A DNA stretch of 31,857 nt from Saccharothrix sp. ST-888 (GTDB taxonomy: Bacteria > Actinomycetota > Actinomycetes > Streptomycetales > Streptomycetaceae), in assembly GCF_000955975.1 (NCBI RefSeq), contig NZ_JYJF01000086.1, forward strand, positions 1-31,857, in the 5' to 3' direction. Positions 8,107 through 15,571 of the stretch are shown piece after piece (within the stretch, counting starts at the first letter, position 1; every line of letters starts with the position of its first letter). Made by a program: the position numbers and the translations under genes. A model generated the notes under the pieces. The model was not told where the DNA came from, ran no database searches, and saw nothing but the letters and a program-made list of their open reading frames with translations.

Positions 8107-9722
8107 GGGGTCTCCTCGGCGGCCAGCGCGGCGACCACCTGCGGGACGGTCAGCCAGGGAGCGGGCGCGAGGATCTTCGCGACCTGGGGGGCGAACGCGG
8201 GGGAGGAGACCACGACGTCGGGCGTCGGGCCGTCCGCGACGATCTCGCCCTCGGCCAGGATGACCGTGCGGTGGGCGAGTTCGGCGGCGAGTTCGACGTC
8301 GTGGGTGGCGAGCAGGACGGCGTGCGAGTCGGCCGCGAGGTCGCGCAGGATCTCGATCAGGCGTCCCTTGGCGGCGTAGTCCAGGCCCCGGGTGGGCTCG
8401 TCCAGCAGGATCACGCCGGGGCGGGCGGTGAGCACCACGGCGAGCGCGAGGCCGAGCCGCTGGCCCTCGGAGAGGTCCCGGGGGTGGGAGGCGTCGTCGA
8501 TGCCGGGGAGCAGCCGGGAGACCAGGGCGCGGCAGGTGCCGGGCTCGGCGCCGGAGTCCCGGTCGGCGGCGGTGCACTCGGCGGCGACCGTCTCCGCGTA
8601 CAGCAGGTCGCGCGGGTCCTGCGGGACCAGGCCGATCCGGCGGATCAGCTCCTTGGGCCGGGCCTGGTGCGGGGTCAGGCCGCCGACGCGGACCGATCCC
8701 GAGGCGGGGCGGTGCAGGCCGACCAGCGCGCCGAGCAGGGTGGACTTCCCGGCGCCGTTGCGTCCCATCAGTGCGGTGATCTCGCCCGGGTGCAGGTCGA
8801 GCCGGACGCCGCGCAGTGCGGGAACCGGCCCGCGCCGGACGGCGAGGCGGTCGACGGCGGCGGCGGCCTCGGCGGGCGCGGAGGGGGTTGCGGCCGCAGG
8901 CGTACGGCCCTCCAGGCGGGCCCGCAGCGGGGCGGCCCTGCGCCGGGCGTCGCGGACCGAGAGCGGCAGCGGCGACCAGCCGGCGGCGCGGCCGAGCGCG
9001 ACCACCGGCGGGTGGACCGGGGAGTGCGCCATCACCTCGGCCGGTTCGCCCAGGACCGGCGGCTCGCCGCGCCCGGGCAGCAGCAGCACCTGGTCGGCGT
9101 ACTGGACCACCCGCTCCAGGCGGTGCTCGGCCATCAGCACGGTGGTGCCGAGGTCGTGGACGAGCCGCTGGAGCACGGCCAGCACCTCCTCCGCCGCACC
9201 CGGGTCGAGTGCGGAGGTCGGCTCGTCCAGGACCAGCACCCTGGGGTGGGTGGTCAGCACCGAACCGATCGCGACCCGCTGCTGCTGGCCGCCGGAGAGC
9301 GAGTTGAGCGCCCGGCTCCGGAGTTCGGCCAGGCCCAGCAGGTCCAGGGTCTCCTCCACCCGGCGGCGCATCACGTCGGGGGCCAGGCCCAGCGACTCCA
9401 TGCCGTAGGCGAGTTCGTCCTCGACGGTGTCGGTGACGAAGTGGGCGAGCGGGTCCTGGCCCACCGTGCCGACCACGTCGGTGAGTTCGCGCGGACGGTG
9501 GGTGCGGGTGTCGCGCCCGTCCACGGTGACCCGGCCGTGCAGCACGCCGCCGGTGAAGTGCGGGACGAGTCCGCTGACGGTGCCCAGCAGGGTGGACTTC
9601 CCGACGCCCGACGGCCCGACCAGCAGGCAGAGTTCGCCCTCGGGGACGGTGAGGTCGACGCCGCGCAGCGCCGGCTCCTCGGCGCCGTGGTACTGGACCG
9701 AGACCTGCTCGAAGGTGATCAC
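8103..9722 (-). CDS. ecfA: ECF transporter double ATPase (fused EcfA-EcfA')
   Basis: 539 residues with two ABC ATPase domains in one chain, replacing the usual separate EcfA and EcfA' subunits. First domain: Walker A GPSGVGKST (36-44), signature LSGGQQQR (about 143-150), Walker B VLVLDEPTSALD. Second domain: Walker A GRNGAGKST (about 315), signature LSEGQRLGLA, Walker B VILLDEPTRGLD. An Ala/Arg-rich linker (about 245-290) joins them. The second signature has Glu for Gly (LSEGQ), so the two composite sites may be unequal. Starts with GTG overlapping the EcfT stop and ends overlapping the S component start. Energises uptake through EcfT. Confidence 0.93.
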   Translation of the reverse strand: MITFEQVSVQYHGAEEPALRGVDLTVPEGELCLLVGPSGVGKSTLLGTVSGLVPHFTGGVLHGRVTVDGRDTRTHRPRELTDVVGTVGQDPLAHFVTDTVEDELAYGMESLGLAPDVMRRRVEETLDLLGLAELRSRALNSLSGGQQQRVAIGSVLTTHPRVLVLDEPTSALDPGAAEEVLAVLQRLVHDLGTTVLMAEHRLERVVQYADQVLLLPGRGEPPVLGEPAEVMAHSPVHPPVVALGRAAGWSPLPLSVRDARRRAAPLRARLEGRTPAAATPSAPAEAAAAVDRLAVRRGPVPALRGVRLDLHPGEITALMGRNGAGKSTLLGALVGLHRPASGSVRVGGLTPHQARPKELIRRIGLVPQDPRDLLYAETVAAECTAADRDSGAEPGTCRALVSRLLPGIDDASHPRDLSEGQRLGLALAVVLTARPGVILLDEPTRGLDYAAKGRLIEILRDLAADSHAVLLATHDVELAAELAHRTVILAEGEIVADGPTPDVVVSSPAFAPQVAKILAPAPWLTVPQVVAALAAEETP

Positions 9723-10822
9723 GAGGAACTCCGGGGCGGGGTGGGTGCGGTGACGGCGGGCAGCAGGCCGACCAGCACACAGAGGGCGGGCAGCAGGGGA
9801 AGCCGGGGCGCGGTGAGCGGGATCAGCGACGGGGTGAGGGCGCCCGGGTCACGGCCCGACAGCCAGACCATCAGCCCGGCGACCGCCACCCCCGAGCCCG
9901 CCACCGACCACTCGCGCAGCGCCCAGGGGTCGGGCCGGTAGCGCGTTCTGACGGCCCGTCGGCTACCGAGCAGGAGTCCGCCGGCCGCCGAGGCGAGACC
10001 GAGCAGCAGCAGCGGCAGGGCCCAGCCGGTGCCGTCCGCGCTGAGCAGCCCGTAGGCGGCCACGCAGACTCCGAGCAGACCGAGCAGGGTGAGGGCGGCG
10101 GTGGTCCTGGCGACCCGGGGTGCGACGGTCGCGGTGCGGCCGAAGCCCCGGGTGTCCATGGCGGCGGCCAGGCTGACGGAACGCTCCAACGCGCTCTCCA
10201 GCACCGGCAGTCCGACCCCGAGGACGGCGCGGACGCCCCGGTCGGTGCCGCCGCGCAGCCGGCGGGCCGCCCGCACCCGCTGGACGTCGGCGACCAGGTT
10301 GGGCGCGAAGGTCATCGCCACCACCGCGGCCACCCCGGCCTCGTAGAGCGCGCCCGGCAGCGCACGCAGCAGCCGGGCGGGGCTGGCGAGCGCGTTCGCG
10401 GCGCCGACGCAGACCAGCAGGGTGGCCAGCTTCAGGCCGTCGTACAGTGCGAAGAGCAGCGCCTCCGCCGTCACCCGGCCACCGATCCGCACCCCCTGCG
10501 CCCAGTCGGGCAGTGGAAGCCGGGGCAGCGTGAGCAGCACATGGGTGCCGGGGACCGGTGAGCCGAGCAGCAGCGCGAAGACCAGCCGGATGCCGAGCAC
10601 CATCAGCCCGAGCCGCAGGAAGGTCCCGTACGAGCGCGACCAGGGCGCGTCGCCGCGCCGGGTGGCGACCACGTACCCCGCGACCGCGACGATCAGCAGG
10701 AGCAGCAGCGGATTGGTGGTCCGGGAGGCCGCCGCGCCCAGCCCGAGCGCCCAGAGCCACCAGGCGCCGGGGTGCAGCTGGCGCGGGCCGACGGCCGGGC
10801 GGGTGGTACGGGGCTTGGGCAC
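9719..10822 (-). CDS. ecfT: ECF transporter transmembrane scaffold EcfT
   Basis: 367-residue membrane protein of the CbiQ/EcfT family. The two coupling-helix motifs that contact the ATPases are visible: VQRVRAARRLRGG and SLAAAMDTRGFG. Hydrophobic segments occupy the N-terminal third and the region after the second motif. An extra C-terminal membrane part (about 265-360) makes it longer than the usual 240-270 residues. GTG start eight bases after GAGGA (10831-10835), 33 bases downstream of the SCO2322-like gene. Its stop overlaps the ATPase start. It couples ATP hydrolysis to toppling of the S component. Confidence 0.92.
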   Translation of the reverse strand: MPKPRTTRPAVGPRQLHPGAWWLWALGLGAAASRTTNPLLLLLIVAVAGYVVATRRGDAPWSRSYGTFLRLGLMVLGIRLVFALLLGSPVPGTHVLLTLPRLPLPDWAQGVRIGGRVTAEALLFALYDGLKLATLLVCVGAANALASPARLLRALPGALYEAGVAAVVAMTFAPNLVADVQRVRAARRLRGGTDRGVRAVLGVGLPVLESALERSVSLAAAMDTRGFGRTATVAPRVARTTAALTLLGLLGVCVAAYGLLSADGTGWALPLLLLGLASAAGGLLLGSRRAVRTRYRPDPWALREWSVAGSGVAVAGLMVWLSGRDPGALTPSLIPLTAPRLPLLPALCVLVGLLPAVTAPTPPRSSS

Positions 10823-10855
10823 GGGGGAGTTCCTCGGGAAGGCTGACGGGCTCGG

Positions 10856-11512
10856 TCAGGTACGGCGGCGACGGGCCTGCCAGACGGCGCCGCCGGCCAG
10901 GGCGGCGATCAGGGCGCCGCCCGCGATCAGGCCGAGCGAGGGGCCGCTGCCGCGGTGCTCCGCGCCACCGGTCCGGGTGCTCCCGCCGTCCGCGACGGTG
11001 TCGCCGCAACCCGCGTGCGGGTAACCGGCGATGGCGCAGAGCAGGCCGTTGGTGTCGTAGCGCAGCGGGGGCGCCGCGACCGCGAGCACCTCGGCGGAGC
11101 TGGCGGTGGTCGGGACGGCGGCGCACGCGGTGCGCGGCGCGGGCGGGGCCTCGGCCGACGGAGCGTCGGCGGCGGTACCGAAGTCCAGCACCACGGCGAC
11201 CCGCTTCCGGCCGGGCTGCGCCGGGGTGTCGGCGCAGATCGCGCCGAAGTCCCCGGCGGCGGTGGGGCGCGCGGCGTCCCGGCCGCCGTCCGGGCTGACC
11301 GCGAACCGCCAGCCGTCCACGCCGCCGTCCTGCGGGACGTGCACGGTCGGGCCCTGCTGCTGGTACGCCCAGGCGGAACCGGACCACTTCCAGAACGACC
11401 AGTAGCGGTAGCCGGTGGCCTGCGCGGGCGCGGTGCCGAGCAGCAGGGTGAGCGGGACGGCCAGTGCGGCGGCGAGCAGGGCCGCCGCCGCACGGCGCGG
11501 GACGAGGGTCAC
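10856..11512 (-). CDS. secreted, membrane-anchored SCO2322-family protein
   Basis: 218 residues resembling the Streptomyces SCO2322 family. A signal peptide (basic VPRR, then AAAALLAAALAVPLTLLLG, cleavage near AQA-TG about residue 32) is followed by a compact extracellular domain rich in aromatic residues (YRYWSFWKWSGSAWAYQQQ, then GPTVHVPQDGGVDGWRF) and by several Cys (ICAD, TACAA, LLCAI, AGCGD) that could form disulphides. One C-terminal membrane helix (SLGLIAGGALIAALAGGAVW) with an RRRRT tail anchors it. GTGA overlap with the toroid gene upstream makes co-translation likely. The role is inferred from context: together with the toroid protein it may form an extracellular vitamin-binding module. 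The aromatic strands could play the part of the beta domain of intrinsic factor, but I cannot show homology. Confidence 0.8.
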   Translation of the reverse strand: MTLVPRRAAAALLAAALAVPLTLLLGTAPAQATGYRYWSFWKWSGSAWAYQQQGPTVHVPQDGGVDGWRFAVSPDGGRDAARPTAAGDFGAICADTPAQPGRKRVAVVLDFGTAADAPSAEAPPAPRTACAAVPTTASSAEVLAVAAPPLRYDTNGLLCAIAGYPHAGCGDTVADGGSTRTGGAEHRGSGPSLGLIAGGALIAALAGGAVWQARRRRT

Positions 11513-12930
11513 TTCTTCGGTTCGCCCTCGGACCTGCCGCCCTCGGGCTTCTCCGCTTCGGGCTTCTCGGCCTCGGGCTGCCCGTCGGCGGCCGGGGCGT
11601 CGGGCGTGTTCTCGCCGCCCTGCTGGTGGGCGCCGCGACGGCGGTTGAGGCTCAGCAGCAGGCCGCCGCCGATGCCGACCAGCAGGCCGATGCCGACCAG
11701 CCAGATCGGGGAGAAGCCGCTGTTGTCGTCGGCCTCGGTGATGCCGGAGCCGGGAGCCTTGGTGCCGTCGGGGTTGTCCGAGGCGGCCGACACGGCGGCG
11801 GTCGGCAGCTTCTTCGGGGCCGGGCCCGCGTTGACCAGCAGCTGCACCACGTTGGTGCCGCCGAAGTTGTACGGGTCCAGCTTGGCGGCCTGCGCGACCA
11901 GCAGCATCGAGGCGGCGGCGGAGGCGTCGGTGCCCGACTTGCCCTTGGCGGCCCAGTCGTAGCCGTTCCCGGCCAGCCAGTCGGCAGCGCTGGCGGCCTG
12001 CTGCGGGTGCCCGGCCTGGATCAGGCTGAGCACCGCCCACGCGGTGGCGGTGTAGTCCGGGGTGGGCGCGGCACCGGGCATGGTCTGCATCAGGTGTTGG
12101 CCGTTGGCGGTGAGCTGGGCGTTCAGGTACGCGGCGGCGGCCTCGGCGGAGTCCGCGCGCGGCACGGCCTTCTCGGTCGAACCGGCGGCGCAGGCGAGCG
12201 CCTTGGGCGCGCCCTCGGTCCGGTCGGTCGTGGTCACCGGCAGCCGGCCGCCCGCCGCAGCGAGCGCGGCCTGCGCGCTGGCCAGGCCGTTGGCGGCGAG
12301 GGTGCCGTCGGCGGCGGGCTGGTAGCCGAAGGCGCCGCGCTGGTCGGCCGGGGCGTTGCAGCCGAGCTGGAAGGCGGCCAGGCCGTCGTATCCGGACTTG
12401 CCGTCCTTCGCCACGGTGGCGGGGTCGGTGCGGGTGGCGAGCAGTGCGCTGACGGCCAGTCCGGTGGAGTTGGCGTCACCCGGGTTGCCCGGGTTGAAGG
12501 ACCAGGTGCCGTCCGTGTTCTGGCTGCTCCTGAGCCAGTCGACGCCCTTGCCGACGGCGTCCCGGTGCCCGCCGAGGGCGGAGAGCGCCTGGATCGCCAT
12601 GGAGGTGGCGTTGCTGTCCTCGGTCTTGGGGTCGCAGGCGGTGGCGGCGCCGGCCCGGTAGGACGGCCAGCCGCCGTCGGCGCACTGCTGCCCGGTGAGC
12701 CAGTTCACGGCGGAGTCGGCCGGGACGACCTGTGCGCCCGCCAGTGCGGTGAGCGCCAGCGACTGGCGCCAGACGCCGTCGTACGTCGGGTCGCCCTTGC
12801 CGTACACCTCCGCGGGAGCGGTCGCGGGGGTGGGGGACGGGGTGGTGTCGGCCGGCGCGGGCGCGGCGGCGGTACCGGCCAGCAGCAGGCCGGCCAGTGC
12901 GGTGGCGCCCAGGCGGGCAGCGGTCAGCAT
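11509..12930 (-). CDS. secreted, anchored alpha/alpha-toroid (prenyltransferase/squalene-cyclase repeat) protein
   Basis: 473 residues: signal peptide (LGATALAGLLLAGTAAAPAPA), a toroid of prenyltransferase/squalene-oxidase-type repeats (about 40-360), a linker, one membrane helix (about 415-435, PIWLVGIGLLVGIGGGLLLS) and a charged Glu/Lys/Pro-rich cytoplasmic tail. Repeat signatures visible include QQCADGGWPS and QNTDGTWSF. The DxDD acid motif of squalene-hopene cyclases is not seen, and export argues against terpene cyclisation. Intrinsic factor and transcobalamin use the same toroid fold to hold B12, and this gene is the first behind a cobalamin riboswitch, so a cobalamin-capture role is proposed. 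The frame extends to 13041, but the ATG at 12930 directly precedes the signal peptide. The nearest purine tract (GAAAGG) is about 13 bases away, rather far. Confidence 0.85.
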   Translation of the reverse strand: MLTAARLGATALAGLLLAGTAAAPAPADTTPSPTPATAPAEVYGKGDPTYDGVWRQSLALTALAGAQVVPADSAVNWLTGQQCADGGWPSYRAGAATACDPKTEDSNATSMAIQALSALGGHRDAVGKGVDWLRSSQNTDGTWSFNPGNPGDANSTGLAVSALLATRTDPATVAKDGKSGYDGLAAFQLGCNAPADQRGAFGYQPAADGTLAANGLASAQAALAAAGGRLPVTTTDRTEGAPKALACAAGSTEKAVPRADSAEAAAAYLNAQLTANGQHLMQTMPGAAPTPDYTATAWAVLSLIQAGHPQQAASAADWLAGNGYDWAAKGKSGTDASAAASMLLVAQAAKLDPYNFGGTNVVQLLVNAGPAPKKLPTAAVSAASDNPDGTKAPGSGITEADDNSGFSPIWLVGIGLLVGIGGGLLLSLNRRRGAHQQGGENTPDAPAADGQPEAEKPEAEKPEGGRSEGEPKK

Positions 12931-12962
12931 GACGGAGGGATTGCCTTTCGATGAGCGGTGCA

Positions 12963-12979
12963 GCGGCCCGGTGGGCCGC
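12963..12979 (-). promoter_or_regulatory. hairpin between aptamer and start codon (possible expression platform)
   Basis: A 7-bp GC stem with a three-base loop (GCGGCCC / GGGCCGC) follows the cobalamin aptamer and precedes the toroid gene's ribosome-binding region. It could act as a terminator or anti-sequestor. No competing fold was computed. Confidence 0.4.
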
Positions 12980-12981
12980 CC

Positions 12982-13165
12982 GTATACCTCGACGGAGACC
13001 GGGCTGGAACCCGGCGTGGCCGCTCGCCCCGCCCCGGGCACTCCGGCTGCCCCGCCGTCGACCGGGCCGGACCGGAGGTTCGGCTGGTGCGGGCGGGGTC
13101 ACGGTTGCGGGTCAGCGTCGGAGTCGCACCGGCTTTCCCCGGGGGAGGCGGATGAAGTTTTCGCG
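12982..13165 (-). promoter_or_regulatory. cobalamin (B12) riboswitch
   Basis: Reading the minus strand, the B12-aptamer core is clear: GGGGAAAGCCGGTGCGACTC (13140-13121), then CGACGCTGACCCGCAACCGT (13120-13101), matching the conserved GGGAA - CCGGTG - ACTCC - GCTG-CCCGCAACCGT series of actinobacterial cobalamin riboswitches. A long variable region and a GAGGTATAC-containing 3' part follow. The element lies in the leader of the toroid/ECF operon, so high intracellular cobalamin should reduce its expression. The outer limits are approximate. Confidence 0.9.
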
Positions 13166-13171
13166 CCCTCG

Positions 13172-13177
13172 ACTCTA
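13172..13177 (-). promoter_or_regulatory. candidate -10 box of the B12-uptake operon
   Basis: TAGAGT on the minus strand fits the actinomycete TAGRRT -10 consensus. It would place the transcript start near 13165, exactly at the 5' side of the riboswitch. No convincing -35 hexamer is seen about 17 bases upstream (region GCCGGG). Confidence 0.45.
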
Positions 13178-13212
13178 TCCGGCCCGTCCGGCGGCCCGGC
13201 GCCGCCCGGACT

Positions 13213-13230
13213 GGAACACGTATCAGTTCT
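13213..13230. promoter_or_regulatory. KstR-like operator candidate
   Basis: GGAACACGTATCAGTTCT contains GAAC (13214-13217) and GTTC (13226-13229) as inverted ends, and GGAACACGT matches one half of the actinobacterial KstR-type motif (AGAACACGTTCT). It lies about 35-55 bases upstream of the -10 box of the B12 operon, just beyond the stop of the KstR-like gene. The match is partial and the spacing is wider than the classical site. Confidence 0.35.
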
Positions 13231-13268
13231 GCGGGGCGCCCGGGTGGTCGAACGGAAGCGCGAGGAGC

Positions 13269-13901
13269 TCAGTCCAGCGTGAGCAGCCGCGCGGCGGTGT
13301 GCAGGTCGGCGCGGACCTCGGCCGGCGAGGCCCGGCCGGACAGCCAGGCCAGCAGGGCGGCGTACCAGGTGTGGCCGATCACCCGCAGCGCTGCCTGCTG
13401 GGCGGCGGTGGGCTCCTCGCCGAGCCGGGCGGCGGCCAGCACGATGGCCGAGGTCAGGGAGCTGACCTCGTCCACCTCCCGGCTCACCGAGCGGTCGGCG
13501 AAGGACAGCGCCCGGACCATCGCCTCGGCCAGCCGGGGCTCGCGGCCGAGCGCGTGGAACGCCTGGGTGAGCGTCTCGGCGACCCGGGCGGCCGGGTCCT
13601 CAGCCGTCGGCGGACGGCGTCGGACCTGCTCGTGCAGGCGTCCGAGCTGCTCCAGCATCACCGCGACCAGCAGGTGCACCTTGGACGGGAAGTAGCGGTA
13701 CAGCGTGCCGAGCGCGACGTCCGCGCCCTCGGCGACCTCGCGCATCTGCACCGCCTCGTACCCGCCCCGGGCGGCCAGTGCGGTGGAGGCCCGCAGGATG
13801 CGCTGCCGGCGCTCGGCCTGACGCGGGGTGAGCTCGTCGCCCGTCAGGGTGGCGGCGGCGAGGGCGGCAGCGGTGGAGCTGCTGGCGGCGGCTGGGGTCA
13901 A
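13269..13901 (-). CDS. TetR-family regulator, KstR-like
   Basis: 210-residue TetR repressor. The DNA-binding segment RQAERRQRILRASTALAARG then GYEAVQMREVAEGADVALG and TLYRYFPSKVHLLVA is strikingly like mycobacterial KstR, and the likeness continues into the ligand domain (EPRLAEAMVRALSFADRSVS, LLAWLSGRAS). KstR represses steroid/cholesterol catabolism and is released by CoA-thioester intermediates; the ligand here is unknown. Start: no suitable ATG or GTG fits, while TTG at 13899-13901 has a perfect AAGGAG six bases upstream, so TTG is chosen. It is divergent from the GT4 gene, with an inverted repeat between them, and lies just upstream of the B12-uptake operon on the same strand. Confidence 0.9.
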   Translation of the reverse strand: MTPAAASSSTAAALAAATLTGDELTPRQAERRQRILRASTALAARGGYEAVQMREVAEGADVALGTLYRYFPSKVHLLVAVMLEQLGRLHEQVRRRPPTAEDPAARVAETLTQAFHALGREPRLAEAMVRALSFADRSVSREVDEVSSLTSAIVLAAARLGEEPTAAQQAALRVIGHTWYAALLAWLSGRASPAEVRADLHTAARLLTLD

Positions 13902-13907
13902 GGCGGG

Positions 13908-13913
13908 CTCCTT
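13908..13913 (-). promoter_or_regulatory. ribosome-binding site fixing a TTG start
   Basis: AAGGAG on the minus strand, six bases before TTG (13901-13899). Upstream in-frame codons back to 14069 lack a comparable site, so this decides the start of the TetR gene. Confidence 0.75.
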
Positions 13914-14036
13914 ATCGCTGCGGGCCCGCGGACCGGGCCTGCGGTCGCGGCACGCGGCCGGGCGGGGGCGCAGCGTGGCGTGAATCACCAGCCCTGGATC
14001 CTGAGCGCAAGCTACGGGCCGGTATCTTCGAGGTCT

Positions 14037-14063
14037 CTCATTGTTCACTTGCCCAACGATGAG
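14037..14063. promoter_or_regulatory. inverted repeat, candidate TetR operator
   Basis: CTCATTGTT (14037-14045) and AACGATGAG (14055-14063) form 9-bp arms with one mismatch around a 9-base spacer. It lies between the divergent TetR and GT4 genes, a typical place for an autoregulatory operator. Binding is inferred from position only. Confidence 0.4.
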
Positions 14064-14142
14064 CTCCACACCACCATGAAACGTGATCTACTTTACCGCT
14101 GAGGCAGTCCGTGCCCGGGTGAGTAGGGATAAGGGGCCCCGG

Positions 14143-15468
14143 ATGACCGCGCTGACGACCGCGCTGCCGAGACCGCTGCGGATCGCCCTGCTCTCCTACC
14201 GCGGTGACCCGTTCTGCGGCGGCCAGGGCGTCTACGTCCGGCACCTCTCCCGCGAGCTGGCCCGCCTCGGCCACCACGTCGACGTGATCGGCTCGCAGCC
14301 GTACCCGGTGCTGGACGAGGTCGAGGGCCCGGGATCGGTCCGTCTGGTGGAGCTGCCCAGCCTCGACCTGTACCGGGCCGACGACCCGTTCCGGACGCCG
14401 AAGCTCGCCGAGTACCGGGGCGCGGTGGACGTGCTGGAGGTCGCCGGCATGCGCACCGGCGGCTTCCCCGAGCCGCTCACCTTCTCCCTGCGCGCCCGCC
14501 GGTACCTGGCCGCCCACAAGGGCCGCTACGACGTGGTGCACGACAACCAGACCCTCGGCTACGGCCTGCTCGGCCTCGACCGGCACGGCTTCCCGCTGGT
14601 CACCACCATCCACCACCCCGTCACCGTGGACCGGCAGTTGGAGCTGGACGCGGCGGCCACCAGGCTGCGCCGCCTCTCGCTGCGCCGCTGGTACGGCTTC
14701 ACCCGGATGCAGCGCCGGGTCAGCCGGCGGCTCGATCACATCATCACCGTCTCCGGCAGCTCCAAGAGCGAGATAGCCGAGCACCTGGGCGCCGCGCCCG
14801 GGAACATCTCGGTGGTCCCGATCGGCGCGGACACCCGGCTCTGGTCGCCGGACGCGTCGGTTCCGGTGGTGCCGGGCCGGATCGTCGCGACCTCCAGCGC
14901 GGACGTCCCGCTGAAGGGCCTGATCCACCTCGTCGAGGCCCTGGCCAAGCTCAGGACCGAGCGCACGGCGCACCTGGTGGTGGTCTGCAAGCGCCGCGAG
15001 GACGGCCCGGTGGCGGAGGCGGTCCGCCGGTTCGGCCTGGAGGAGCACATCGAGTTCCGCAGCGGGCTGACCGACCAGGAGCTGGTCGACCTCTACCGCT
15101 CGGCCGAGGTGGCCTGCGTGCCGTCGCTGTACGAGGGCTTCTCGCTGCCGGCCGCCGAGGCGATGGCCACCGGGACGCCGCTGGTGGCGACCACCGGCGG
15201 CGCCATCCCGGAGGTCGCCGGACCCGACGGCGCCACCTGCCTGGCGGTGCCGCCCGGCGACTCGGGCGCACTGGCGGCGGCCCTCGGCCGGCTGCTGGAC
15301 GATCCGCGGCTGCGCGCCGAGCTGGGCGCGGCCGGGCGGGAGCGAGTACTGGCCAACTTCACCTGGCAGCGGGCCGCCGAGCTGACCGCCGACCGCTACC
15401 GGGCGGCCATCGCCACCGGAGCCGGCCGGCGGGCCCGCTCCGGCGACGGCTGGCGCTACGTGGCCTGA
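14143..15468 (+). CDS. GT4-family glycosyltransferase
   Basis: 441-residue retaining GT-B glycosyltransferase. The N-terminal Rossmann domain opens with LRIALLSYRGDPFCGGQGVYVRHLSREL, shown here in parts: LSYRGDPFCGGQG then VYVRHLSREL. The C-terminal nucleotide-sugar domain carries VPLKGLIHLVEAL and the E-x7-E motif SLYEGFSLPAAEAMATG, characteristic of GT4. There is no signal peptide or membrane segment, so it works in the cytoplasm; donor and acceptor are unknown. The ATG at 14143 lies six bases after AAGGGG (14131-14136). A methyltransferase and a toroid protein follow on the same strand after 103 bases, suggesting a common pathway for a methylated oligosaccharide or glycolipid. Confidence 0.9.
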   Translation: MTALTTALPRPLRIALLSYRGDPFCGGQGVYVRHLSRELARLGHHVDVIGSQPYPVLDEVEGPGSVRLVELPSLDLYRADDPFRTPKLAEYRGAVDVLEVAGMRTGGFPEPLTFSLRARRYLAAHKGRYDVVHDNQTLGYGLLGLDRHGFPLVTTIHHPVTVDRQLELDAAATRLRRLSLRRWYGFTRMQRRVSRRLDHIITVSGSSKSEIAEHLGAAPGNISVVPIGADTRLWSPDASVPVVPGRIVATSSADVPLKGLIHLVEALAKLRTERTAHLVVVCKRREDGPVAEAVRRFGLEEHIEFRSGLTDQELVDLYRSAEVACVPSLYEGFSLPAAEAMATGTPLVATTGGAIPEVAGPDGATCLAVPPGDSGALAAALGRLLDDPRLRAELGAAGRERVLANFTWQRAAELTADRYRAAIATGAGRRARSGDGWRYVA

Positions 15469-15485
15469 CCCACCCCCGAGTTTCC

Positions 15486-15498
15486 TGACGAATCGTCA
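15486..15498 (+). promoter_or_regulatory. palindrome TGACGA-A-TCGTCA, operator candidate
   Basis: A perfect 6-1-6 palindrome in the gap between the GT4 and methyltransferase genes. It is a possible repressor site for the methyltransferase/toroid pair. No protein can be assigned from sequence alone; the neighbouring TetR regulator is one candidate. Confidence 0.35.
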
Positions 15499-15517
15499 AC
15501 TTTGCAGTAGGGGAACG

Positions 15518-15541
15518 GATCCCGGGGTCGACCCCGGGATC
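15518..15541. repeat. 24-bp perfect palindrome
   Basis: A self-complementary element made of GATCCCGGGGTC and its reverse complement, 30 bases before the methyltransferase start. It could be an operator or a hairpin in the leader. It contains several common restriction sites by composition, but the flanks are ordinary streptomycete sequence. Confidence 0.6.
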
Positions 15542-15571
15542 GAGTACAGCAGCAATGAATGGGAGCCCGCA

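Noticed and set aside
11509..12930. Terpene cyclase or prenyltransferase role for the secreted toroid protein
   Set aside because: Signal peptide, membrane anchor, no DxDD motif, and B12-riboswitch/ECF context do not fit cytosolic terpene chemistry.
15518..15541. Cloning-vector polylinker contamination (BamHI/SmaI/SalI-like palindrome)
   Set aside because: Flanking sequence is continuous streptomycete DNA with no vector backbone; the sites follow from GC-rich palindromic composition.
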